Origin: Porphyrobacter sp.
GTDB lineage: Bacteria; Pseudomonadota; Alphaproteobacteria; Sphingomonadales; Sphingomonadaceae
DNA length: 64,000 nucleotides
Assembly (NCBI GenBank): GCA_017744315.1
Contig: JAGIBN010000001.1
Location: 62,001 to 126,000 of the forward strand
Reading direction: 5' to 3'
Shown: piece by piece, positions 44,166-52,780 of the stretch
How positions within the stretch are numbered: the stretch's first letter is position 1
Layout: each line of letters begins with the position of its first letter
Position numbers and translations under genes: made by a program
The notes under the pieces: model-generated
What the model saw: only the letters and a program-made list of their open reading frames with translations
Databases searched by the model: none
Told to the model about the DNA's origin: nothing

Positions 44166-44737
44166 TCGCGGAACGCCTCAGTCAGCATACGGCGCCAGTG
44201 AGCAGGGCCGTCTTCGATCCCACCATCGGCGGTCTCGATGCGCAAGCCGCCGCGCTCGACGCTGGGGTCGGCCTGGACCTTGAAGTCCTTGGGCAGGCGT
44301 TGGCGGACGAGGTCGAAATCTTCGGGGTTGAGCAGCACCAGCTTCTCATCCTGGGCCCGCTGCAACATCGAGACGGCTTTCTCGGTCCGCTTGGCGAGGC
44401 CATCGGGATCGATCGCCAGCGGGATTACCGCTGCTTCGCACAGGGCATGGACCGTCTGGCGCAGGCGCTCGGCCAGGTCGGTAGCGGAGCGCTGGTCGAA
44501 CAAGGCGAAGGCCAGCTCGATCTTCTGCCGCGCGGCTTCGCGTTCATGGTCGAGCCGCTCTGCCTCCACGGCCGCCGCCGCCGCACCTTCGCGCAGGCCG
44601 CGCTCGTAAGCTTCGGCAACCGGATCGGGCGGGGCTTTGCCCGGGACCACCGGAGCTTCGCCGAACAGGACGGAAAAGCGTGGGTCGCGGGAGAATACGG
44701 CGGGGCGAGAGAATTCCTCGAATGACATGCTAGACAT
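44159..44737 (-). CDS. fliH: Flagellar assembly protein FliH
   Basis: 192 residues from the ATG at 44737, which has GGAG six bases upstream inside fliG. FliH regulates the FliI ATPase and links it to FliN. The middle contains a long helical region (EAYERGLREGAAAAAVEAERLDHEREAARQK) and the C-terminus a FliH/SctL-like fold (LLNPEDFDLVRQRLPKDFKVQADPSVERGGLRIET). It overlaps fliG and fliI. Confidence 0.9.
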   Translation of the reverse strand: MSSMSFEEFSRPAVFSRDPRFSVLFGEAPVVPGKAPPDPVAEAYERGLREGAAAAAVEAERLDHEREAARQKIELAFALFDQRSATDLAERLRQTVHALCEAAVIPLAIDPDGLAKRTEKAVSMLQRAQDEKLVLLNPEDFDLVRQRLPKDFKVQADPSVERGGLRIETADGGIEDGPAHWRRMLTEAFREC

Positions 44738-45746
44738 ATTCGTCTCCGCCGTCTCCGAGCGAGATCGTGCCTTCGGCGGCGAGACGTTTGGCTGTCGCAA
44801 TCACGGACTGCTGAGCTGTCAGCGCATCAGCCTTCTTCACCCGGCCGCGCGCCTCGATTTCGTCACGCACGCCGTCGGCCGCGCGGGCAGACATGGCCGC
44901 GAAGAACGGTTCGCGCTCTTCGTCGGTGATGCCCTTGAGGGCATCGATCAGCACCTCGTTTTCGACTTCGCGCAGCAGCTGGCCCATGGTCTTGGCATCG
45001 AGCTTGAAGAGGTGTTCGAACTTGAACATCTCGTTCTCGAGTTCCTTGGCGAGCTTCTTGTCGATCTTGGTGATCTCCGGCATCACGCGCTTCTCCACGG
45101 CCTTGGCCGCGGCGTTGATGATCTCCGCCGCCTCGCGCACGCCGCCCATCGAGAGCGGGACGCGGCCGTGGTTGGTGGAGATCCGCGTCGACAGCATCTC
45201 TTCGAGCATGACCAGCGCTTCCGGCGCGATCGGCTCGAGCCGGGCAACACGCTGGATCACCGGCGCCTGAACCGCTTCCGGCAGGCCGGCGAGCACCTGG
45301 GCCGCAACCTGGGGATCAAGCTGGAGCAACAGGACAGCGATCGCCTGGGGATGCTCTTCCTCGATCAGCGAAATGATCACGTCGGCGTTGAGCCAACGGG
45401 CAAGCTCGAGCGTCGGGCTCTGCTGACTGGCTTCGGGCGCGATCCGGCGCATGAGGTTGCTGGCCTTCAGCTCGCCCACCGCTCCGGTCATGATCCGGCG
45501 GACGTCTTCCGACCGGTCCTGAGCCGGAAGACCACCTTGGGAGGCGCTTTCGGCAAAGCCGGCAAGCGCGTCGGTGATCGCTTTCGGGCCGAGCTCACCC
45601 AGGCCGAACATCTTCGAACCGAGCTGCTGCAGTTCCTCCGGCGAAAGCCGCGAGAGCAGGCCAGCCGCGTCTTCTTCTTCGAGCAGCATGACCAGGATCG
45701 CCGCGCGTTCCGCGTCGGGCAATCTATCGAGAACGTCCTCGCTCAT
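44730..45746 (-). CDS. fliG: Flagellar motor switch protein FliG
   Basis: 338-residue rotor protein of the C-ring. Three FliG domains are visible, with AERAAILVMLLEEEDAAGLLSRLSPEELQQLG at the start and the C-terminal charged helix (EVENEVLIDALKGITDEEREPFFAAMSARAADGVRDEIEA) that meets MotA. Charges needed for torque are present. It overlaps fliF and fliH. Confidence 0.96.
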   Translation of the reverse strand: MSEDVLDRLPDAERAAILVMLLEEEDAAGLLSRLSPEELQQLGSKMFGLGELGPKAITDALAGFAESASQGGLPAQDRSEDVRRIMTGAVGELKASNLMRRIAPEASQQSPTLELARWLNADVIISLIEEEHPQAIAVLLLQLDPQVAAQVLAGLPEAVQAPVIQRVARLEPIAPEALVMLEEMLSTRISTNHGRVPLSMGGVREAAEIINAAAKAVEKRVMPEITKIDKKLAKELENEMFKFEHLFKLDAKTMGQLLREVENEVLIDALKGITDEEREPFFAAMSARAADGVRDEIEARGRVKKADALTAQQSVIATAKRLAAEGTISLGDGGDEYV

Positions 45747-47392
45747 CGGGCTGCCTCCGCGTCAGGCCGATTTCCAGCCAGCATCCGCTTCAGCGCGAGC
45801 ACGGCATCATCGGGCTTTTCCCTTACGATGCGCCGGGCGAGGTCGATCTGCTCGGCGAGTTTCTCACGCTCGGATTCTTCCTGCGCCGGCGCGGCGAGAG
45901 CGCGGGCGGTTCCGGCCGGGACCAGTGCAGGGGTCGCTTCGCCACCCTCTTCGGCACGGGCCTTGGCCTTGCTGGTTAGGGCCTTCATCAGCGGGCGAAC
46001 CGCAAACAGTAGGACCAGCAGCACGACGAGCAGGGCCACGCCATTGCGCAGGATCATGGCGAACCACGAGGTTTCCCAGAACGGCAGGGCTTCGGCGTCC
46101 ATCACTTCGAAGGGACGCACCATGACCGCGACCTGATCGCCGCGGGTGGGGTCGATGCCGACGGCGGCGCCGATCAACTGCTCGAGCTTCTTCATCTCGG
46201 CAGCATTGGTGCCCTTCATCGCTTCCTTGCTCAGGGCGACCGCCACCGTCAGGCGACGAATGTTGCCCGGCGCGTTGTTCGAGACGGCGACTTCTCGACC
46301 GAGCTCGTAAGTGCGCGTCGCACTGCTTTCGCCCGTGGTCGGGTTGGCCGGCTGTGGAGACGAGCCCACCGGCGCACCCGGTTGAAGTTGCGTCGGCGGG
46401 GGCGGAGTGTTCGAAAGCACGCCCGGTACGCCGACGGCCCCCGAGCCCGTGGTTTGGCTCTGCTGCTCGGTTTCCCGGCGGATCGAGCCGTCCTTGTCGT
46501 AGCTTTCGCGAGCCGAGGTGACCTCATTCATATCGAGATCGACCTGGATCTCGCTCGAGAAGTTGCCTTCGCCGATCATCGGCGTCAGCAGCTGGGCGAC
46601 TTGGGCGCGCAGCTTGTCTTCCATGCGGGACTGCAGGTTGAGACGATCGGACTTTTCGCTGTTCGGTTCGGACAGGAGCCGCCCGTGCTGGTCGACAATC
46701 CGCACTGCATCAACCGCAAGGCCGGGCACGGATGCCGCCACGAGGTTGGCAATGGCGGTAACCTGGCTCTCGCCCAGCTGCCGGCCCGGAGCCAACCGTA
46801 CCATGACCGAGGCGGTCGGCGGTGAATCCTCACGCACGAAGACCGAGCGCTCCGGCCGGGCGAGGTGGACCCGCACGGCTTCGACGCCATCGATCTCCGC
46901 GATCGTCAGAGTGAGTTCACGCTCCTGAGCTGCGCGCAGACGGTCGCCTTCAAGGGTGCGGCTGGCGCCCATCGGCAGGGAGTCGAGCATTTCGGCGCCG
47001 CTCTGCGGCATCGCCAGAGCATTCTCCGAGGCCACAAGCATGCGGGCCTTGTAGAGGTCGCTCTCGGCAACGGTGAGCGCGCCGGTCGCGTTATCGATGG
47101 TGTAGCCGATCGAAGCCTTGTCGAGCGCTTCGACCACGCTGGCCCGTTCGCTATCGCCGAGCGAGGCGTAGAGCACGCGCTGTGGCGGCGTCGAGAACGC
47201 GGTCCAGGCCACGGCCACCAGGCCAATGGCGGCTACCCCGGCGAACCAGGGCAGGGCCTTCTTTACGGGCGGCTGGGCGACGAACGCGCTGACACGGTCC
47301 ATCGTGCCGAGCGAGGGATTGCGCAGCGGATCGAGCAGCGACTGCGGCCGCGCCGTTCCGCCTCCCGCGGCTGCTGGAATAAGGTCGCTCAT
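45743..47392 (-). CDS. fliF: Flagellar MS-ring protein FliF
   Basis: 549 residues, with membrane helices at about 46-66 and 445-467 flanking the ring-building motifs (VLYASLGDSERASVVEALDKASIGYTIDN and the YscJ-like part with RVHLARPERSVFVRED). The C-terminal tail binds FliG. A Pro/Gln-rich loop lies around residues 310-350. Confidence 0.97.
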   Translation of the reverse strand: MSDLIPAAAGGGTARPQSLLDPLRNPSLGTMDRVSAFVAQPPVKKALPWFAGVAAIGLVAVAWTAFSTPPQRVLYASLGDSERASVVEALDKASIGYTIDNATGALTVAESDLYKARMLVASENALAMPQSGAEMLDSLPMGASRTLEGDRLRAAQERELTLTIAEIDGVEAVRVHLARPERSVFVREDSPPTASVMVRLAPGRQLGESQVTAIANLVAASVPGLAVDAVRIVDQHGRLLSEPNSEKSDRLNLQSRMEDKLRAQVAQLLTPMIGEGNFSSEIQVDLDMNEVTSARESYDKDGSIRRETEQQSQTTGSGAVGVPGVLSNTPPPPTQLQPGAPVGSSPQPANPTTGESSATRTYELGREVAVSNNAPGNIRRLTVAVALSKEAMKGTNAAEMKKLEQLIGAAVGIDPTRGDQVAVMVRPFEVMDAEALPFWETSWFAMILRNGVALLVVLLVLLFAVRPLMKALTSKAKARAEEGGEATPALVPAGTARALAAPAQEESEREKLAEQIDLARRIVREKPDDAVLALKRMLAGNRPDAEAAR

Positions 47393-47396
47393 TTAA

Positions 47397-47762
47397 TCAG
47401 ACCCCCATCCGCATGATGTCCTGGTACGCGGACAACAGCTTGTTTCTGACTTGCAGGGTTGCTTCGAAAGCGACCCCGGCTTCCTGGCGGGCGAGCATGA
47501 CCTTGGCGATGTCGGTAACTTCGCCGCGTTCGTAGCCTTCGCTCAGGTCGGATGCGTTCTTCTGCGTTGCGTTGACGCCATCGAGCGCGGTTTTGAGCGT
47601 GTCCGCGAAGCCGCCGCCTGCTGGCGTGGACTCCTGCGGAGCTTCCGCCTGCCGGGCCCGATGCAGTTCCTGCAGCAGGCTCGAACGGTCGATGATCTGC
47701 TGACGCATGGCAATGATCTGGGCGACCGAGCCGCCGCTGCCGATGCTATTGATAACGCTCAT
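47397..47762 (-). CDS. fliE: Flagellar hook-basal body protein FliE
   Basis: 121 residues; joins the MS ring to the rod. The C-terminal half is conserved (FADTLKTALDGVNATQKNASDLSEGYERGEVTDIAKVMLARQEAGVAFEATLQVRNKLLSAYQDIMRM). The ATG overlaps the stop of the upstream regulator gene, so fliE is translated from the same message. Confidence 0.96.
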   Translation of the reverse strand: MSVINSIGSGGSVAQIIAMRQQIIDRSSLLQELHRARQAEAPQESTPAGGGFADTLKTALDGVNATQKNASDLSEGYERGEVTDIAKVMLARQEAGVAFEATLQVRNKLLSAYQDIMRMGV

Positions 47763-49009
47763 CGGCTGGCTCCCATCGCAAGGCCGGCATCGCGGAATGA
47801 AGCCAGGCGGTAGCGCAGGGTGCGCTCGCTGATGCCCAGCTGGCGGGCTGCTTCGGCACGACGGCCGCCGCAGGCGTTAAGAGTATCCATGATGGCGCGG
47901 GCCTCTGAAATCTGGACGATCTTCGAAAGCTTCTCACCCGAACCGGCTTCTTCCTCTTCCACCGTGGAAGGCTGGGAGACCAGGCGAACCGGGCGGTCGA
48001 ACACGATGTGCTCCGGCTGGATCATCGGCTGACCGGCGGCCAGGATCTGGGCGCGGCGCATAACGTTCTCCAGTTCGCGCACATTGCCCGGCCAGCCATG
48101 GCCACGCAGGGCGGCGAGGGCGGCGTCGCTGATCCACGGAGCCGGGGCACCGTCGGGCGAGTGACGAAGCAGCAGGGCGAAGGCGAGCGGGGCGATATCG
48201 GCCGGACGCTCACGCAGCGGGGAAAGGCTCATCGGGAAAACGTTGAGGCGGTAGTAAAGGTCGGCACGGAAGCGGCCTTCCTCAACTTCGAGCGGCAAGT
48301 CGCGGTTGGCGGCGGCGACGATGCGCACGTCGACCTTGACCGGCTTGGTCGCACCGACCGGGATCACTTCGCTTTCCTGCAGGGCGCGCAGGAGCTTGGC
48401 CTGCAGCTGCAGCGGCATCTCGGCGATCTCGTCGAGAAACAGCGTGCCGCCGTCTGCAGCGCGGAAGAAGCCTTCGCTCGCCGAGTTGGCGCCAGTGAAG
48501 GCTCCCTTCTGGTGGCCGAACAGCAGCGCTTCGATCATCGTTTCCGGGATCGCGGCGCAGTTAACCGCAATGAACGGCTTGTCGCGGCGGTTGCTGCGGT
48601 TGTGAATGAAGCGCGAGAGCACTTCCTTGCCAGTGCCGGTCGGGCCGTTGATCAGAACCGGGATCTCGGTGTTCGCCAGGCGGTCGGCCATGGCCAGCAC
48701 CGAAAGCGTGGTCGGATCCGCCGCGACGGGTTCGTTGCGGCCGGCGAGGAGAGCGACGAGCGCGGCGAAAGAGGCTTCCGCGTTGGGATCGTCATAGGCG
48801 AGGCGGGCCCGGGTGGCCGTGCGGCTGAGGCCGCAACGCTCGCCACGGGAAACGCTGACGGTGCTGGCGCGATCGGCCAGCAGGCGTTCACTATCATCCC
48901 CGATAGTGAGCGAACGGCCCGGAAAGAGCGAAGCCGCCATGCCGGCAACCCGCGCCGCCAAGGCCGGATGATTTTTCTTGAACGCCTCGGATGTTTCCAA
49001 CGTTCCCAC
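47759..49009 (-). CDS. Sigma-54-dependent flagellar activator without receiver domain
   Basis: 416 residues in the FlrC/FlbD/FleQ group. The AAA+ domain has Walker A GPTGTGKE (residues 122-129), the sigma-54 contact loop GAFTGA (169-174) and Walker B GGTLFLDE. The C-terminal Fis-type helix-turn-helix is intact (GGRRAEAARQLGISERTLRYRL). The first 110 residues do not form a recognisable receiver domain. I prefer the GTG at 49009, with AGGGGG eight bases upstream, over a TTG 19 codons earlier. It heads the fliE-fliS operon and is divergent from fliC. A perfect sigma-54 promoter before flgB is its most likely target. Confidence 0.9.
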   Translation of the reverse strand: MGTLETSEAFKKNHPALAARVAGMAASLFPGRSLTIGDDSERLLADRASTVSVSRGERCGLSRTATRARLAYDDPNAEASFAALVALLAGRNEPVAADPTTLSVLAMADRLANTEIPVLINGPTGTGKEVLSRFIHNRSNRRDKPFIAVNCAAIPETMIEALLFGHQKGAFTGANSASEGFFRAADGGTLFLDEIAEMPLQLQAKLLRALQESEVIPVGATKPVKVDVRIVAAANRDLPLEVEEGRFRADLYYRLNVFPMSLSPLRERPADIAPLAFALLLRHSPDGAPAPWISDAALAALRGHGWPGNVRELENVMRRAQILAAGQPMIQPEHIVFDRPVRLVSQPSTVEEEEAGSGEKLSKIVQISEARAIMDTLNACGGRRAEAARQLGISERTLRYRLASFRDAGLAMGASR

Positions 49010-49479
49010 TTCGAATACCCCCTGAACCGGTAACTCTTGAGGCGCTTTTGGTGCGGGGACGTACAAAGTATGGCTAATTATAGTCGGCGTAGAAATGCTT
49101 AAGTAAATCTACCTATTTTCGACAAAATACGGATAGAAAGGCGCTACCACGCGACCCTGCTGAAACCGGCGAGTTAACTTTTTTCGAGAAAGTTTTTGAG
49201 GGCGCGGAAAGATTTTGCCGCGATCGCCCTGCCGCTTGCGGAAAGGGTTAAGGCCTGACGGCCCGTGCGAGACAGGCCCGCCCCGTCCTCTCGCAAGCGG
49301 GAGGGGACAGCCTCGCGCCGACCTTCCGTCACCTCGACTTTCCAGGCGGCGTGAAGGTTTTGAAAACACCGGGGCTTAAAAACCGCGGCCCTCCTGCCGG
49401 TCTTGTCCATGGCTGCCGCTGCCAACGAACTTTCACGGCAGCGCACGAAGACTTGGGACCGTATCGAAGGAGTTTTCAA
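49010..49479. other. 470-base divergent control region between the activator gene and fliC
   Basis: No gene is seen. Structures: an inverted repeat around TATTTT-CGAC-AAAATA at 49109-49136; a near-palindrome AACTTTTTTCGAGAAAGTT at 49176-49194; a TTGCCGC half-site at 49215-49221 and the palindrome CCGCTTGCGG at 49232-49241; a GGCCTG/CAGGCC pair near 49251-49278; and a hairpin with arms GTCCTCTCGC and GCGGGAGGGGAC near 49286-49309. A sigma-28-like promoter for fliC is listed separately. The repeats nearest the activator gene are candidates for its control. Confidence 0.6.
49377..49403 (+). promoter_or_regulatory. Sigma-28-like promoter of fliC
   Basis: TAAAAACC-N11-GCCGGTCT compared with the flagellar sigma factor consensus TAAAGTTT-N11-GCCGATAA. 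Spacing is exact and the TAAA and GCCG cores match, the outer bases less so. It would give a leader of about 70 bases. No sigma-54 element with correct spacing was seen here. Confidence 0.45.
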
Positions 49480-50505
49480 ATGTCCGTAATCAACACCAAC
49501 AGCAATGCACTGCGCGCTGCTAACGCCTCGGCCCGCGCCGACAAGGCTCTGGGCACCGCCATGGAGCGTCTGTCGACCGGCAAGCGCATCAACAGCGCGA
49601 AGGACGACGCCGCCGGCCTCGCCATCGCCACCGGCATGACCTCGCAGATCCGCGGCATGAACCAGGCCGTTCGCAACGCGAACGACGGCATCAGCCTGGC
49701 GCAGACGGCCGAAGGCGCGCTCAACGAAGTCAACAACATCCTGCAGCGTATGCGCGAACTGTCGATCCAGTCGTCGTCGGGCACCTACCAGGATTCGGAT
49801 CGCGCCAACCTTCAGGCCGAAGTCACCGAGCTGCAGAAGCAGCTGGTCGACATCGCCGACACCGAATTCAACGGTGTGAAGCTGTTCGACGCCACTGCCG
49901 ACCGCAACATCACGATCCAGGTCGGTGCGAACTCGGGTGATCAGCTCAACCTGAAGATCAGCCAGCTCAACCTCGTGCCGGTCAGCGGTACGGCGAGCGC
50001 CGGTACTCCGGCTCAGCTGAGCACCGCGCTCGTTGCCGGTCACGCCCTCATCGGCACCAGCCGCACCGTGACCGCCGAAGACGTTGCTTTCGGCGCGACC
50101 ATGGCGGGCGCTGCTGTGACGACCGCCGAAATCGGCACCACCGTGGTCCTGGAAGAGAGCGACACGTTCTACATCCCGGCCGGTGATACCGACGTGGCGG
50201 GCGGCGTGAGCATTTCGACCGCAGCCGGCGCCGAAGCGGCGATCGACACCATCGACACCGCTCTCTCGGCAGTCGCCACGACCCGCGCCTCGCTGGGCGC
50301 TGGACAGAGCCGCCTGGAATCGGCCGTCAACAACCTGACCGCCGGTGCCACCAACCTGACCGACGCCCGTTCGCGGATCGAAGACACCGACTATTCGGCT
50401 GAAACGACCGCGCTCGCCAAGGCCCAGATCCTGAGCCAGGCTTCGACCGCGATGCTCGCCCAGGCGAACCAGAGCCAGCAGAACGTTCTGTCGCTGCTGC
50501 GCTAA
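49480..50505 (+). CDS. fliC: Flagellin
   Basis: 341 residues from the ATG at 49480 with AAGGAG upstream; the frame is open further up but that part is not flagellin. The conserved N-terminal D0/D1 part ([33 protein letters not shown]) and C-terminal D1/D0 part ([33 protein letters not shown]) are intact. The middle variable region is small (about 110 residues, rich in Ala, Gly and Thr). Codon use is strongly biased as in highly expressed genes. It is single in the window and followed by a strong terminator. Confidence 0.97.
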   Translation: MSVINTNSNALRAANASARADKALGTAMERLSTGKRINSAKDDAAGLAIATGMTSQIRGMNQAVRNANDGISLAQTAEGALNEVNNILQRMRELSIQSSSGTYQDSDRANLQAEVTELQKQLVDIADTEFNGVKLFDATADRNITIQVGANSGDQLNLKISQLNLVPVSGTASAGTPAQLSTALVAGHALIGTSRTVTAEDVAFGATMAGAAVTTAEIGTTVVLEESDTFYIPAGDTDVAGGVSISTAAGAEAAIDTIDTALSAVATTRASLGAGQSRLESAVNNLTAGATNLTDARSRIEDTDYSAETTALAKAQILSQASTAMLAQANQSQQNVLSLLR

Positions 50506-50534
50506 TAATACCGGACTTCACAGTCCCTAGCCGG

Positions 50535-50562
50535 GCCCGGCGCTCCTCGTGAGCGCCGGGCT
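50535..50562 (+). terminator. Terminator of fliC
   Basis: Stem CCCGGCGCTC / GAGCGCCGGG with a CTCGT-type loop, followed by CTTTCGCTTT. About 30 bases beyond the flagellin stop. Confidence 0.9.
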
Positions 50563-50649
50563 TTCGCTTTGTGCGGGTAGGACCATGGAACTTGGCGGAA
50601 AGGTTCGACACTGGTAAACAGTGAGGCGGAATTTGACCGGAGGTGACCT

Positions 50650-51048
50650 ATGCGCCTGACCGTGACCCTTGCCCTGCTGAGCCTGGGCGCCTGCACAACC
50701 AATCCAGCCATGGAAACCGCTCTCGCCCCCTTGAGCGGACAGCCCGTCCAGCTCGTAGTCGCGCAGCTGGGCCCGCCAACCTCGTCAATGCCGGCTGGCT
50801 CGGACACCGTATACGAGTGGCGCAGCGCCAAGTTTGTCTACAGCGCCAGCACGCGCGCCAATCTGGGACCCGCAAGTGAGGGAGGCGCCCCGGCCTATGG
50901 CGGGATGGCGGCGCCCTATACTTGCGACATCAAGGTTCTGGCCGACGCGCAAGGCCGGATAAAGGATACGCAGTTCGGCGAGCAGACCGGTGGATGTCGG
51001 GAATCGGCGAAGAAGCTTAGCCAGCTCGCCTATGCCGATCCGCGATAG
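50650..51048 (+). CDS. Small lipoprotein, unknown
   Basis: 132 residues with a lipoprotein signal and lipobox LGAC at residues 12-15, preceded by a GGAGGTGACCT ribosome site. The pattern LGPPTSSMPAGSDTVYEWRSAKFVYS and later YTCDIKVLADAQGRIKDTQFGEQTGGC resembles small envelope lipoproteins with an OsmE/SmpA-like start, in which LG.P poses the first repeat. Two Cys may pair. No role in motility is evident despite the position. Confidence 0.75.
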   Translation: MRLTVTLALLSLGACTTNPAMETALAPLSGQPVQLVVAQLGPPTSSMPAGSDTVYEWRSAKFVYSASTRANLGPASEGGAPAYGGMAAPYTCDIKVLADAQGRIKDTQFGEQTGGCRESAKKLSQLAYADPR

Positions 51049-51111
51049 GTTCGCCATTGAATTATTGGGCCTTGGCACTAGGTAAGGCCTCGGCAATCGA
51101 AGGACACCACG

Positions 51112-51213
51112 ATGATCAAGCAGGTTTTGGATCGCTATTCCCGTTTCCAAAACTGCGAGCTTGCCCGTGTCTTCTCTTCTTACGATCGATCGCCTGTCCG
51201 CCGCCACAACTGA
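51112..51213 (+). CDS. Possible 33-codon leader ORF of the ABC-F gene
   Basis: Starts at an ATG with AAGGA seven bases upstream, the best ribosome site in this stretch, and encodes 33 residues beginning MIKQVLDRYSRFQ and ending in RRHN. It runs 47 bases into the ABC-F coding region in another frame. The ABC-F gene itself has only a weak ribosome site, so its translation could depend on this ORF. ABC-F genes are often controlled by leader peptides that sense stalled ribosomes. Whether this ORF is translated is unknown. Confidence 0.4.
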   Translation: MIKQVLDRYSRFQNCELARVFSSYDRSPVRRHN

Positions 51214-52741
51214 GCGCGGATCACTTTTTTCTGACCTTTCGCTAAATCTCGGCCGCGAGATATGCGGACTTGTCGGCCGTAACGGCTCCGGCAAGTCGAC
51301 CCTGCTCGCGATCCTCTCCGGTGAACGTGAGCCGGCCTCAGGGACGTTCAGCGTCAACGGACGCGTCGCCATGCTGCGGCAGAACCTTTCGCCGGATGAA
51401 AGCCTGAGCCAAGTGCTCGGCGTCGAGCGCGAGCTTGAAGTCCTGTCTCGCATTGAAGCCGGAACCGGTTCACCGGAAGAAGCGGCGGAGTTCGATTGGA
51501 CCCTGCCTGCAAGGGTCGAAGCAGCGCTGGCGCGAGTTTCGCTCCCTGCTCTCGATCTTGATCGAAAGGTCGGAATGCTCAGCGGCGGCCAACGCACCCG
51601 CCTCGGGATCGCAGCCATGCTGATGCTGGAGCCCGACCTGCTCCTGATGGACGAACCCACCAACAACCTCGACGCTGATGGCCGCGAGGCTGTGGCCGAG
51701 CTGCTGGCTGGATGGAACGGCGGCGCAATCGTCGCCAGCCATGACCGCGAATTGCTCGAACAGGTCGACCGCATGGTTGAACTGACGCCGGTCAGGGTCA
51801 ACGTCTACGGCGGCGGCTGGAGCTCGTTCGAGGCCGATCGCCTGGCCCGGCGTGAGCGTGCCGAGAGCGAACTCGAGCGCGCCGAGCACGACCTCAAGGC
51901 CAATGCCCGCGCGATACAGGCGCAATTCGAACGTCAGGCTAGGCGCGACAAGCAGGGCAGAGCCAAGCGCGCGAAAGGAGATGCGCCGAAGCTCTTGCTC
52001 GATGCCCAGGCCGAGCGCGCCGAACGTACCGGCAGCCGCAACAGCCGCCTGGCCGATCGCATGCGGGGTGACGCTGAGCGGAAGTTGGAGACTTCGCGAG
52101 CCCAAGTCGAAGTGGTCACGCCAGTGCGGATCGACCTGCCGGCGAGCGCGCTGCCCGCCAACCGGGTGGCGCTTCGCTTCGATCAAGTGGCGCTGGAGCG
52201 GGGAGGGCGGCGCATGCTCGGGCCGCTCACGTTTCAAGTGAAGGGGCCTGAGCGGGTTCTGATTTCGGGACCTAATGGCAGCGGCAAGACAACCCTGCTG
52301 AAGATCGCTTCGGGCGCTCTCGATCCAACCAGCGGTACGGTGGAGCGCAAGGCCCGCATGGCCCTGCTCGATCAGCACGGTGCCAATCTGGATGACCGCC
52401 TGGACCTGGTCGACAACCTCCGCGGGCATATTCCCGCTCTGACCATGGAAGAAGCGCATGCCACCCTAGCCCGCTTCGGCTTCCGCAATCGCGACGCGCG
52501 CCGGCCGGTCCAGACACTTAGTGGTGGGGAGCGACTGCGGGCTTCACTGGCGCTGCTGACGGGCGGTGCCGAGCCGCCCGAGATGCTGCTGCTCGACGAA
52601 CCGACCAATCACCTCGACATCGACGCGATCGAGCTGCTGGAGGCGGCGCTGGCCGATTACACCGGCGCTATCCTGCTGGTGAGCCACGACCGGCGTTTCG
52701 CCGAGAGCATTCGGGTCGAGCGCGAGATCAGCCTAGCCTAG
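51167..52741 (+). CDS. ABC-F ATPase acting on ribosomes
   Basis: 524 residues from the GTG at 51167 (a TTG two codons earlier is also possible). It has two ATP-binding cassettes without membrane helices. Walker A motifs are GRNGSGKST and GPNGSGKTT; signatures are LSGGQRTRLGIA and LSGGERLRASLA; the Walker B regions read LLLMDEPTNNLD and LLLDEPTNHLD. A charged linker of about 80 residues between them is rich in Arg, Lys and Ala. ABC-F proteins bind the ribosomal E site, and some give antibiotic resistance. This one belongs to the shorter YheS/Uup-like range; which subgroup is not clear. Confidence 0.93.
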   Translation: MSSLLTIDRLSAATTERGSLFSDLSLNLGREICGLVGRNGSGKSTLLAILSGEREPASGTFSVNGRVAMLRQNLSPDESLSQVLGVERELEVLSRIEAGTGSPEEAAEFDWTLPARVEAALARVSLPALDLDRKVGMLSGGQRTRLGIAAMLMLEPDLLLMDEPTNNLDADGREAVAELLAGWNGGAIVASHDRELLEQVDRMVELTPVRVNVYGGGWSSFEADRLARRERAESELERAEHDLKANARAIQAQFERQARRDKQGRAKRAKGDAPKLLLDAQAERAERTGSRNSRLADRMRGDAERKLETSRAQVEVVTPVRIDLPASALPANRVALRFDQVALERGGRRMLGPLTFQVKGPERVLISGPNGSGKTTLLKIASGALDPTSGTVERKARMALLDQHGANLDDRLDLVDNLRGHIPALTMEEAHATLARFGFRNRDARRPVQTLSGGERLRASLALLTGGAEPPEMLLLDEPTNHLDIDAIELLEAALADYTGAILLVSHDRRFAESIRVEREISLA

Positions 52742-52773
52742 CCGGAGCCTATCCACGCGGGACAGGCTCCGGC
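52741..52773. terminator. Bidirectional terminator between ABC-F and motB
   Basis: Perfect 10-base arms GCCGGAGCCT and AGGCTCCGGC around a 13-base loop, starting at the last base of the ABC-F stop codon and lying 7 bases before the motB stop on the other strand. Confidence 0.85.
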
Positions 52774-52780
52774 TTCCGGC

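Noticed and set aside
49403..49425. Sigma-54 promoter for fliC around GGCTGCCGCTGCC
   Set aside because: The GG and GC elements are two bases too close for a functional -24/-12 pair.
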